Of a stretch of 64,000 nucleotides of DNA, positions 24,247 through 35,900 are shown piece after piece. Position 1 is the first letter of the stretch, and each line of letters opens with the position of its first letter. The notes under the pieces were generated by a model that had not been told where the DNA came from, did not search any database, and saw only the letters and a program-made list of their open reading frames with translations. The stretch spans positions 20,352,668 through 20,416,667 of the forward strand of contig CM044960.1 of NCBI GenBank assembly GCA_024516035.1, written 5' to 3'. The position numbers and the translations under genes were made by a program. The DNA comes from Bactericera cockerelli. Taxonomy: Eukaryota; Arthropoda; Insecta; Hemiptera; Triozidae.

Positions 24247-26427
24247 TACAGTATGTTTCAGAAAAGGTGGCCACCCCCTCGTAACTTTTGAACGCGACGG
24301 AATTTTTCAATTCTGTAAAGTCCTAAGTATAGGAAGTGCCCTATGGCCCATCTTGTGGTCACATTTATTTTTGGCCCCGGTTGGCCCTTCCGGCTTTTAG
24401 GCCATATTTTTTCATTTTTCTCGAGAATTTTAAATGGAATGCTATATTTTTTATTCCTGTTCATGAAAGTCCAAAATAGGCTGAGTATAATGAGCTTTTA
24501 AATTTTTCAAAAACCTTATCAGGGGCGGAGCTAGTAGGGTGCAAGGTTCAAAACTGTTACACGCTGTATTTCAGCGTTAGTTAGATTTTTTAGTACTTGT
24601 TTTACTTACTTAGGTTCAAAATATTGTTTTACGCCATATGAAATCAAAAAAATATTCTTGTTTGCTTCTAATCAGGGTCATAGTAAGGTTTTTGTAAATG
24701 TACTTTTTTTCTCACGTCAATTTTTCCGTAAATTAATGGTGTTCTCGAAATTGGCATTTTTAGAGGTGAAAGTCTGCAATGACATATGTTTTTTATGCTT
24801 GAAATCGAAAGAAAACTTAACGGAGAAGCGATTAAGACGATAAAAAAAGTCATTTAACCTGCTAGTTTTTTTACGACAGTGTCCGGTAAAGTGGGTGAAT
24901 TTCGTATGGGATTTTATTTGTTGAGGAAATACAATTGGCATAGAAAATAAAAAATACCTAATAAGGGAATAATACTTCAATAAACATAACTAAATGCGAA
25001 TATAAATGAAGATTATTTCTTCTAAATCAGTGCCGGATATATTTTTTTTTTTATTCCCTTTTTTTCACTTTTCAAAGTTCAAGTTGTATCAAAAATAATT
25101 ATCGGATAATGCTGCTTCTAAAGTCGGCCTAGGGTTCCCCATTTTGTTTGGTTAAGACAATTTAGTTGGTAAATTGGTAAAATCTGTAAAAAAAACTTGT
25201 CATCATTCTGGAGTCAGTCCGATGGCGCTTTGAATGCAACGATTCTTGTATGATCACCGAAGTTAAGCAACGTCCAGCGAGGAGAAGACTTCGTGATGCT
25301 GGCATTCCGGCCTAACCCAGGCTGGGTGAGATATGTGTGTTTAGCAGGTTGGTGAGTTTCTTGCGAATGCAGGGTAACATCCCCGTTATGATATGACCAT
25401 GCAGTTGAAACGCGATATTAAACCCAAATTAAAAAAAAAATCATACTGGTGTTGCTAGTAATGAATACCAGGTCTCTAAATAAAAATCTAATTATCTCAA
25501 AATTTAAGAGAAAAAAATACCAGGTCAAGTACCAAACTCTTGAGGGTGAAAATTAAACCAATTCAATTATTTTAAAGAGGAGAAGAGAGAGAGAGACAGA
25601 GAAAAAAAAATATATCCGGCACTGATTTAGAAGAAATCCGGCACTGATTTAGAAGAAATAATCTTCATTTATATTCGCATTTAGTTATGTTTATTTAAGT
25701 ATTATTCCCTTATTAGGTATTTTTTATTTTCTATGCCAATTGTATTTCCTCAACAAATAAAATCCCATACGAAATTCACCCACTTTACCGGACACTGTCG
25801 TAAAAAAACTAGCAGGTTAAATGACTTTTTTTATCGTCTTAATCGCTTCTCCGTTAAGTTTTCTTTCGATTTCAAGCATAAAAAACATATGTCATTGCAG
25901 ACTTTCACCTCTAAAAATGCCAATTTCGAGAACACCATTAATTTACGGAAAAATTGACGTGAGAAAAAAAGTACATTTACAAAAACCTTACTATGACCCT
26001 GATTAGAAGCAAACAAGAATATTTTTTTGATTTCATATGGCGTAAAACAATATTTTGAACCTAAGTAAGTAAAACAAGTACTAAAAAATCTAACTAACGC
26101 TGAAATACAGCGTGTAACAGTTTTGAACCTTGCACCCTACTATCTCCGCCCCTGATAAGGTTTTTGAAAAATTTAAAAGCTCATTATACTCAGCCTATTT
26201 TGGACTTTCATGAACAGGAATAAAAAATATAGCATTCCATTTAAAATTCTCGAGAAAAATGAAAAAATATGGCCTAAAAGCCGGAAGGGCCAACCGGGGC
26301 CAAAAATAAATATGACCACAGGATGGGCCATAGGGCACTTCCTATACTTAGGACTTTTCAGAATTGAAAAATTCCGTCGCGTTCAAAAGTTACGAGGGGG
26401 TGGCCACCTTTTCTGAAACATACTGTA
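24247..26427. mobile_element. 2.2-kb palindromic TA-flanked element with 0.8-kb arms
   Basis: The left arm 24247-25050 is mirrored almost base for base by the right arm 25602-26427. The right arm has one extra 22-bp tandem duplication at about 25613-25656. The ends read TACAGTATGTTTCAGAAAAG and its complement, with TA outermost on both sides. The loop 25051-25601 is unique sequence into which a 5S-SINE has inserted. Identical frames in the two arms (24258-24464 minus, 26210-26416 plus) are a consequence of the symmetry and match no family I know. No transposase is visible, so the element is non-autonomous or encodes nothing. Confidence 0.85.
25212..25440 (+). mobile_element. 5S-rRNA-derived SINE in the loop of the palindrome
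   Basis: The head resembles 5S rRNA: ATCACCGAAGTTAAGCAACG matches the box A region and GAAGACTTCGTGATG is a shortened internal promoter. The family tail follows: CAGGCTGGGTGAG, GAATGCAGGGTAACATCCCC, GATATGACCATG, then A10. Flanks TCATTCTGG (25203-25211) and TCATACTGG (25441-25449) look like a TSD with one mismatch. The 5S part is too diverged and too short for a functional rRNA. Confidence 0.82.
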
Positions 26428-26611
26428 GAGGTTCCTTATTTGACCTGTCGCTCAATTATGACTTGTGATCTTGTGAACAGTAACTTTGGGTCGCTATGGA
26501 TCATTAATTATAAGGCAGTCAATCCATATTAAACTCCTATAGTCCAACACTTGAGATTCATATGGCCTCTACGAGTCTTCATTAATCTGTTAGGAGTGTT
26601 TAGCCGGTTAT
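26428..26611. other. Short unique spacer between two giant palindromes
   Basis: About 180 bp of AT-rich sequence with no repeat or coding feature that I can see. Confidence 0.5.
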
Positions 26612-26635
26612 TAGTCTAGTAATCCTGGCTTTTAA

Positions 26636-27487
26636 AAATGCAAGTTTTGGTGTAGTTTTGATTTTTTGTACCATAGTGTATTTTGAGCTGCTGAACACGA
26701 ATCTGAGGTTTGCCAACAAAAAATTTACCGGCAAATTTTTTTACAGGCAAAAAATCGGACTATTTTTAGTTTTTCTGAAATATCTCCCAAGTGATTTAAT
26801 GAACGCCAACACTAACTCTATACAAAGTTGTTCACAACTAAATTGCCTACATTTTATATTCTACAAAAAAAAATTGTGCGACCAACCTTTGAGCTTTGAG
26901 GGCGCCCGCAAAATGCAGGCAAAAAATCAAAAGTGGCCACATTTGCGATTTTTTAAAATTTTACTTCAAAATAACGCTCCTGACAATATTTTTGGCAGTT
27001 TAAAACGTCATTGATGGCTAACAGGCTAGAGTTTCAGACTTTTCCAGCCTTTTAGAAGGACCTTTGCAGCCTTTTGGAGTGATCACAGTCACCTGTGTCT
27101 ATCTAGAACCCTGGTTTTAAAACAAAAAGTTTTGCTGTACTTGTGATTTTGGTAATATAGTGTATTTATAGCTGCAAAGTATGAATTTGACGTTTGCCAA
27201 CAAAAAAATTGCCCTCATCTTTTTAACAGGCAAAAACGGCCTGAATGGAGCTTTTTTTCAGTTTTTAACAATATCTCCGAAACTATGCATTTCAAAGCAA
27301 CGTTGGGTGAATACTAAGTTCAACATAACTGAATTTCCTACATATTATGTTCCCAATATTTTTTTGTGCAACCAACCTTTGAGCTTTGAGAGCGTCCTCA
27401 AACCCCAGGCAAAAAGTCAGAAAAGGCAAAATTTGAAATTTTTGAAGTTTACCTCGACATAAACTTCTTGGCAGTGTGAATGATATT
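26636..27487 (+). repeat. Left long terminal inverted repeat
   Basis: About 850 bp that reappears in reverse complement at 29069-29930. It is built of two diverged direct units. The repeat stops just before the coding remnant, where the two sequences diverge after GTGTGAATGATATT. Confidence 0.85.
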
Positions 27488-27499
27488 AATAATGGTTTA

Positions 27500-28965
27500 A
27501 AGGCTAAATTTTTTGACATTTACAGTACATCTTTGTGAGGGACTTGGATCAGGGTCCTCCATTGATGGCATGATATCGCAATGCAAGCATAGAGCGGAGC
27601 AGGAGAGTCCTGCTTTCCTGCAGCCACAGTTTCCTGTACATTTGCAGGAAACGAGCTTCAGCAATTCGGGGGGAGCGGGGGCAGAGAGATTTAATATAGG
27701 TTCTAGACCTGTTTGAGTTTGCTTCCATCCCCATTCTTCAGGAGCTTTACTTACTCCCAACCATTGTTGCACTTGATGGTACAGGGTACACCCTGAGGGA
27801 GTGCACACGGTGGTAACGCAGCAATGTTGGAGTTGATTCTAAAGGCTACCTTGGTATAACATATGTTTTGGTTAATTGTTGGTTAAGTGTTGGCAACGCA
27901 GATGGTTAATTGAAGACGGACTTTTTCCACTGGACGCATACAAATGTATTAAGAAGCGTTCTCCTGCTGCCGCTACAGAGTCTTCGGACGCTTTAGAGTC
28001 TTTGAAGACGTCTATAACTTTTCCAAGACTAGGACTTTTTACAAGGGTTTTTAAAAATTTCCCTATTTCCTTGTTTAAAGAGAGCCGACGTCTTATCACA
28101 CCTGCTCATTGCATGTAGAAAGAGGATGTGTTCTTTCACGCATGAGGAAGTTGCAGCTTCAAGGGGTGAATACAAAGCTGGACAAATGGTCTGCTTTCCA
28201 GGGTTTAAATAGAAGACATTGTCAACTTCACAGAGCACAATCAAGATTACTAATATTCCCCTACTATAGTAACAGTCTCATTTGAGTGCGGTTGTAACAA
28301 TCAGTACGTCTGCATCTTCTTCTGCCTGCTTATATTGCAAACCTGCTTCTGAAAGTTTGGTAGCAAGTAAGTCAATGAGACGACTCTTATTTCTTGGATT
28401 TGCTAGAAAATTATCTTTTGACATTGTTGGTGTCATGGTGTCATCAAAAAGCATGTCTGCAGATGAGAGAGTCCTCGTTCTCCTCATACGCTCAGCTGTC
28501 TTTGTTCCTCTTTGAATATCTTCAGGCTAGCCATCGAAGACAACTCCTGCCTCAGGATATTTGAAGATGACATACTGCATGTATCTGTCACAGTTTGAAG
28601 AGAATGATGCATTTGTAGGCCAGACAACTCTGTGTAACAGGAATTCCCCATCAATTACATATTACACCTGACCAGTAAAGTGCTTGTTCGTCAGGGGCTT
28701 AAGATCTTTGTATAGAGTGGACTTTGTTCCTTTTCTCATGCATCCTTTGTCAAAAAGTGACAGAGAATAAGGTCCTAGATCGTAGCTCAAAAAGTTTTCG
28801 AGTTTTTCGTTGGAATACTTAGCAAATGAAATCCGTTGGAATAAAGTTGTGGGATTCACGGGGAATTCGAACATCTCCATTCTATTTTTGTTGTCTCTTT
28901 TTACTCCTGCATCCTTCAAAGCAACGTGTCGATCAGAGCTAGAAAGCGAAACACCACAGTCCTAG
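27500..28965 (-). pseudogene. Decayed transposon protein: FEN/PIN-like nuclease domain plus C-terminal cysteine cluster
   Basis: Read from 28965 down, one frame gives PVNPTTLFQRI, YDLGPYSLSLFDKGCMRKGT, YVIDGEFLLHRVVWP, GVVFDG, KQAEEDADVLIVTTA and FLHAMSRCDKTSALF. After a shift the next frame gives RFLIHLYASSG, VQQWLGVSKAPEEWGWK and a cluster SCKCTGNCGCRKAGLSCSAL (27578-27646). I recall this block order from uncharacterised arthropod and cnidarian proteins. By my reading, IDG, VFDG, EDAD and (G)CD-TS occupy the spacing of acidic motifs in FEN1/XPG-type nucleases; that is inference. Lesions: in-frame stops at 28662-28664, 28527-28529 and 28278-28280, a one-base shift in the T run 28048-28052, and stops at 27872-27874 and 27839-27841. 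The N-terminal part is missing. It is not functional. The gene is flanked directly by the transposon arms. Confidence 0.75.
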
Positions 28966-29068
28966 ATTGATGCAAGTGATTCTGATCTAGATCCAGGTAT
29001 TAAAAAAAATCTGCAAAGGTCACGAAATTTAGCTTCTAAAGTTTAGACCTTTAGAGTCTAAACTAAAC

Positions 29069-29930
29069 AATATCATACACACTGCCAAGAAGTTTATGTC
29101 GAGGTAAACTTCAAAAATTTCAAATTTTGCCTTTTCTGACTTTTTGCCTGGGGTTTGAGGACGCTCTCAAAGCTCAAAGGTTGGTTGCACAAAAAAATAT
29201 TGGGAACATAATATGTAGGAAATTCAGTTATGTTGAACTTAGTATTCACCCAACGTTGCTTTGAAATGCATAGTTTCGGAGATATTGTTAAAAACTGAAA
29301 AAAGCTCCATTCAGGCCGTTTTTGCCTGTTAAAAAGATGAGGGCAATTTTTTTGTTGGCAAACGTCAAATTCATACTTTGCAGCTATAAATACACTATAT
29401 TACCAAAAATCACAAGTACAGCAAAACTTTTTGTTTTAAAACCAGGGTTCTAGATAGACACAGGTGACTGTGATCACTCCAAAAGGCTGCAAAGGTCCTT
29501 CTAAAAGGCTGAAAAAGTCTGAAACTCTAGCCTGTAAGCCATCAATGACGTTTTAAACTGCCAAAAATATTGTCAGGAGCGTTATTTTGAAGTAAAATTT
29601 TAAAAAATCGCAAATGTGGCCACTTTTGATTTTTTGCCTGCATTTTGCGGGCGCTCTCAAAGCTCAAAGGTTAGTCGCACAATTTTTTTTGTAGAATATA
29701 AAATGTAGGCAATTTAGTTGTGAACAACTTTGTATAGAGTTAGTGTTGGCGTTCATTAAATCACTTCGGAGATATTTCAGAAAAACTAAAAATAGTCCGA
29801 TTTTTTGCCTGTTTTTTGCCTATAAAAAAATTTGCCGGTAAAATTTTTGTTGGCAAACCTCAGATTCGTGTTCAGCAGCTCAAAATAAACTATGGTACAA
29901 AAAATCAAAACTACACCAAAACTTGCATTT
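29069..29930 (-). repeat. Right long terminal inverted repeat
   Basis: Reverse complement of 26636-27487 with scattered substitutions and small indels. The upstream end of the coding remnant lies about 100 bp inside it. Confidence 0.85.
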
Positions 29931-29964
29931 ATTTCGCTATTTTTGGGCTTGCGGTACTAGACTA

Positions 29965-32900
29965 TATATTGAACATCATCATTTTAGATACTTGTACTTT
30001 TTCCACGTCCATAGTTCACTTCTATTATTTTACTCTCATCCTTTTCTAGATACTCGTATCTTCTTAAGATTAAATTTTGCATCTAATGTGTTTCGTGATG
30101 AAATCTTCCTCAGATATTTTTTTGCCAGAATATTTGGTTTGATATCATTGTAGATATATTTTCCCCCTTGAATTTCTTTTTAGTTCGTCCATCTCTTGTG
30201 GCACAAGTATTATACGTTGATAGGGCCCTGGTGCAATCTAAACCAAAAATGCTCATTTACAAGCTTTTCCATCATAATTTTGTCCTATAAATGATAAATC
30301 CTATATGTTCAGTAATTTATTTGGTCCTCATTTCTGATGACCAATTTTAAGTATCTCATGAGTCTCCTAAATTATGACATTAGAATTCAACTAAACTCAT
30401 TGTTGGTCCTATCAATCATCAGATAAAGTCAGTGTATCCTGTATAGGTTTATACATATTATCCTCTAACTAAAAATTTATGTATTACATTTTAAATAGTC
30501 CTTAAAATTAAGTGCACTAGTTTTTCATGAAGACTTAAAAGAATCATTCGAAATTGTCATGATAACCTGACTGACATCCGCCCAAATAATAAGTCATTAG
30601 TCATTCGGGCTACTTTTAGACCTCTAGAAAATCATAACAACTTCTTGAACAGAACTTTATTTTGAATCAGCGGGGAGTCCACTTAAAAAATCCTAAAAGT
30701 TATTTTCAGATAATAAAGAAAAGAAGACGAATAAGAAATGTTTTAAAATACAAAACGCATTCTTGAAAGTCCACTCACTCTTTACATGGATAGTACAACA
30801 CGAGAGTAAAGAAATAATAATCAATTTAAAATTTAAATGACGATGCCCTGTTATATACATACTCAAGATTTATTTCTTTTGTACAGAATGCGAGATTTGT
30901 AAAGAGTAATTCATCAATTTTATTTCACGTTTTGTTATTTATTCATTTCTTTTGATCCTTATCTATCAGCTTAAGGATACGATGACGATACCTCAACCAA
31001 ACAATTAAAGGATACACTGATACTTTATGTTCCATCACATAACCAGGGTATCGCTGAAGACTTGTGTCACTTCTAGTTTGTAAACTTGGGCTATGCTATC
31101 AATTTCAAGGTAGATGTTGAGTTATTCTGGCAGCGTTATCAACTGTTCTTTCAATGCTCATTCTATGTATTTCCAATATCAGAAACACATTAACATGTAC
31201 GAGTATATTAACTCAACATATTATTAATCTACTTTTTCTTTCTTCTTTTTCCAGGTAAGTCTCAACATTCTAAAATATTGCCATGCTGGATTAGTAAGTT
31301 TGTTAATTTTGAACTAGAGTACTTCGTTAATTATAGATTTTTTTACTATTTTATACAGAGAGGAAATGCTCAACATTCCTTGAAATGTTTACAAAATACT
31401 CGATTGTTATTTTTACTATTCGCTCATTATCATGGAATTTATAGGTACTAACGGTAATCTGGAAGACGTTCAATAAATTAACGGAATACCACCGTGAGTA
31501 TGAACATTTATAATCATAGTCACTTATGATTATGACCTAATTTATTACTTTCTATTTTGTTTCTCTATTCGCATAATAGTTCCTATAATAATCTGACTGA
31601 TCACACCACCTGGCATCGGTGCACTTGTATTCTGGTATGTATTTCTGTTGGAGCATTCTCAAGATTCCGTTGGACACTGTAAAATTTGTGTATTGAATAT
31701 GTATTTATGATGCATCAAATGTTTATTGTGCGTGATACTAATGTTTAGTGTAATGTAAGGTTGAATGACAGTGAAACACACGTACTCCGAGTCTATTGAT
31801 GCGCGGTACCAATTGTAACAAGCGACACGAATCCAAAACCAATTCCAGAGACCATAGATAATATTCTAATGCAGGAATCATAAATCCAGAGCAAATGACA
31901 ACCATATGGATGACTTCTAATATCGGAATAATGGTGAGTAATTAAAGAAAGCCAAGGAAATGTTTGGAATTCCGTGGAGAAGAGCAATCAATCAGAATTA
32001 GGAGGAACAATGTACGATCGAGGAGAGGGTTGATGTGACAAGAAGCGGTAAGATTGTGGGAACTGTGCCTTCCTGTAGGTGGTTTCTCACCTACCGAGAT
32101 CAAAGAGGTCAATTCACAAATGACATACAGGTGTACTATGACTGATCATGTGGAAGAACCAAGTGGCTAAACCAGAAAGGAAATTGAATATGAAGAAAAT
32201 CTCCTCCACATATGTATCTCGTGCATCAACGATAGAAATTTTTATCATCGCAAATGACTTTCCTTACCACGGAAATGAGGTTTTGTGTATGATTGCAAAA
32301 GCTTGTATACTGATTGAATTCTCTTTAGTCTTTATCTTAGGATTAGATAAAAATTATAGGATAAGGAAAGTAATTATTAAAGATCTGATTCGTACTCCCT
32401 GTGATCCTTGTCTTTACTCTTTAGTCACTCTGAACCTCTTACTAACATCACAATACACCTGTACTTGGTTCCGGCGGTTGTTCTTACAAATATAGGCTCC
32501 TAGATAGTTATTGCTTGAACCACGCTGTATTATTCAAAAAGGTAATCAGTGTTGCTCCTTTATGGTTTGTTATGAATACTTCAGTCCTGAGTGACTTGAC
32601 TCATACGTCATCCTCTGTATCCATAGTGTCCACGTTCCTATTTATACTGATGGTAATAATACTACAATAATACAGCAATACTGAATTACTGAACTACTAT
32701 TAATTTCTATAATGATATAATTATTATAATATTGTAATGATGGTCCAGCTATATGAAACTGGGCTCAATTGTTCGATCACAGTATGACTATTGACTATCT
32801 CTTTTCTAGTAAGTCCTTATGTTAATAAATTGATCGATTACGTTTGATGGTACTGTTTCTTTTCGGGAGGGCCCGTTGTTTGATGCTCTGAATATGTTTC

Positions 32901-35900
32901 GTGCATCTAGGTGCTCCCAAAAAAAAGGTATCAAGTCATAACAAGTGACTATGATGGTTCTATAAGAGTCGCAAATTTCAATTTTAAAGCTTGTGGATTA
33001 GATTTTGCCATTGCTTTTCAGTTACTCAAAACTTGTTGCTTTTACTCAAATGTAAAATCATTAGAAGAGTCCGTAAGCTATCTCACGAGGTCTATATGTT
33101 TCGTCTTTAGTTGGTATCGTACATACCAAGTTCAACATATTTCGTGAAAAGATTCTGTAATCATTTTTGAGTTTTGGCGCAAAAAATTGAAATTTCTGTA
33201 CGTACATCTGATATCTAACCTGATTGTGGTCTGATTGCAAGCGGGCTTTCTTCTCTGATAAATTAAAGCATGTCCTCGGGATGTGTGGCTCATGATGGCC
33301 CAATTCGTTCCAGCAGCAACTCATCTCCCCCGAGCCCTATATGGACCCAGCAGTGACACCATTGTCTCCTGCCAGAAGACCATGAACACCTCTTAGTCAC
33401 GTACTTGAGCACAAAAAGGTCCCTAACTATCTATCTAGACTAGAAGTTTTATTTTATTTTCTAAATCTGTTCCTTTATTTTAATGCTCTCTTCTTTTTTC
33501 GTCAAGTGATCCACCGGATTTAGAAAATAAATATATATAAAATATGGGTATTCTATTTTCTAATGAACGAAAAAGCATAAAGCTCTCTCACAAATTTCAT
33601 AAAAAAGTGGAAAAAAGTTAACGTTTTTCCACTAACTAGGTGATCGTTGCTCCCATCCAAAGTTTCTCATTCTCATCGCGCCTTGGTCAACAATCTTCGT
33701 TTATTTTCAAAGGTGCTCAATGACAGATCCTTTCTACATTGATAGTCAACCTATCTTCTTCGAGATAGTCGAGAGATCTAGGGTTTTGTCCAACATATAC
33801 AGTAATACGTTTCAATAAACAGGCTCTATCTCGCACTCTGGATGAACTGCGGTTTTGCAATAGCTTCTGAATTGAATTTAGCGGTTTTAAAGAAGTTTTA
33901 ATGGTTTTCAGTATTGGGTTGTGGAATCAAAAAGACAGTAAGCGGAAGCACCACCCAGACCTCACCAATGTCAACGGAAGATAGCGAGGGAGCACCAAAT
34001 TGAAGTATTGAAAAGATTAAGAAGCATCATTAATCTTTTCTTTAAGTTTTCTTACAAATTAAATTACCAAGATGTTTTGATTGAATGAACATTTTCATAT
34101 TAATGAGTTAGACGTTGGCCATATTTATTTATTTTCGTGATTCTTTCCCACACATTTTTTTATGATCCGTACTACGAGTACATAAGTAATTTATGTTTTA
34201 TTATTTTTTAATTCAGTTTGAAGTACCTTCGTATCTCTTAAGTTCTACTTGCATTATTATGCTAAGTGATTTTGAGTTTTTTAATGCCTACTTTATTATC
34301 TTTACTAAAATATTTCGATTTATTGTCATCGGATATTACATCTATCATTTATTTTACGTATACTTACGTGAGCCCTCGTGTAATGTTTTTATTGGATTTT
34401 TTGATGTTTCTTCCATGTCTACATGACGTTTCTTTGATAAATTGTGGAGTGTTTTCTTTCCATTTCTATACCAATGTCACTTGGGTACCTATGTCATCTT
34501 CAAGTTCTATAATCAACAGCTTATGATAATTCTAGAATATTGAACAGTTCTTACTGGAATCCATGGAGCCTTGTGTTTTCTTCCTTTCGTGCCTCCAGTG
34601 ACAACATGATTTGCGGTTTTTTCTCAGGCGGTCTCAGCCTTTAGGCCTTATAAGTGGTTTGAGTTTTACTTTAATATGTTCTCCAATTCTTCCGTCACCA
34701 GCACTCTGACTCTGAGTAACTCGAAACTTGATCCGCCACACAAAATATTCCGTCTAAAAAAGCACTGATTGCCACGCCCTAGCTTTTATCAATTCTATTC
34801 CTGCAACCCTGAATTCAATGTCTGGCGAAGGCTTGTTTCATCTGTCAAGACGATTTTTATAACACTTATTTATTCTTAGGCCTTCTGCTAAAGGATTTGT
34901 TTCTAGGAGGCGTCATTTTAAGAAAACAATTAGTTATCCTAATACATCGACTTGCAAGAAGCTGCCCACCTCAATATTAATGGTTTCTAGTGCTACAGTC
35001 CTGATGGTTATTTTTGAAGTTCACTTTATTTATTGTTCTTAAACCTCACATCTTATCAAACATTAAGAGAGACTGCCCCCTGAAATTGGCTACATATGTT
35101 AAGAGTATTTCAGTATCACAGATTTATTCTGGATGACTTTACTGAAGAAAAGCAAAATTATGCTTAACTCAAGTTAAGTGTTAAAGCATGATTAACAAAT
35201 CGTGTGTACCAATCTTTTTTCTAAAAGATTTACTTAAATTGTTTTATTTCTTTGAAGAACGCATTTACACAAAATACCTACTTTGGTACATTGTATTTGT
35301 GCTTCAATCACTGAAAATTCATGATGCAGAAATTTTCACAACTTTGAATGAATGATGTATCTACGTGTTGTTAAACAGTGTCCATTTTTTTGTTCTATTT
35401 GTCTACAATGAACGGGACTTTCTCATTTGGAAAACAGAGGTTTCGTACACGTGTTTCATAGCAAAGAGGAACAAGAAGCAAGAACCTCATTTGTGTTTAG
35501 TCCAGCACTTGATGCCACTTGTTGTGTTGGGGGCATTGTTTTTCTTCTCCAGCATTGAGAGGCAGCAAGTATGAACAACAATGAAGAAGTCTGTATTGTG
35601 TCATGTGCCATCGTCATTATATTAAAGATCTATTTCAGTACCGTACAAAACAATAACACACAATATTAACAGATGTTCATCTACTCATTTGTACGGACCA
35701 AAGAGATTTGACAGTGTACAAGTTGTAGCACCCAACAATAACGCGACACGGCGCGACACTCCCCCACATGTCACAAAACATGATGCCTTTCTTACAAATT
35801 TTGTGAAATGTTTCTATGATTTTTGAAATACAGGGACTATTGAAAAATCCGTTGAGCATCATAATTGCATATTTTTGAGTTCCTGGAATTAATATTTTGC

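Larger units (their letters stand above)
26612..29964 (-). mobile_element. 3.3-kb DNA transposon with long, internally duplicated inverted repeats and a decayed nuclease-like gene
   Basis: The left arm 26636-27487 and right arm 29069-29930 are close inverted complements (for example GTAGTTTTGATTTTTTGTAC at the outer end, GACATAAACTTCTTGGCAGT at the inner end). Beyond the arms, TAGTCTAGTA at 26612-26621 is matched in inverse at 29955-29964, so the true ends may lie there and TA could be the target duplication. This is not certain. Each arm is a diverged tandem duplication. In the left arm the outer half (26641-27010) and inner half (27121-27480) share TTTGCCAACAAAAAA and CAACCTTTGAGCTTTGAG. 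Between the arms lies a broken minus-strand gene (27500-28965). The layout, gene bracketed by inverted repeats, supports an autonomous DNA transposon that has decayed. Confidence 0.8.

Noticed and set aside
24258..26416. Identical 68-codon frames in both arms of the palindrome
   Set aside because: The duplication follows from the palindrome; the frames match no family I know and lie at the transposon ends.
32148..32495. 115-codon plus-strand open frame
   Set aside because: No domain, no repeat relationship and ordinary AT-rich composition; most likely chance.
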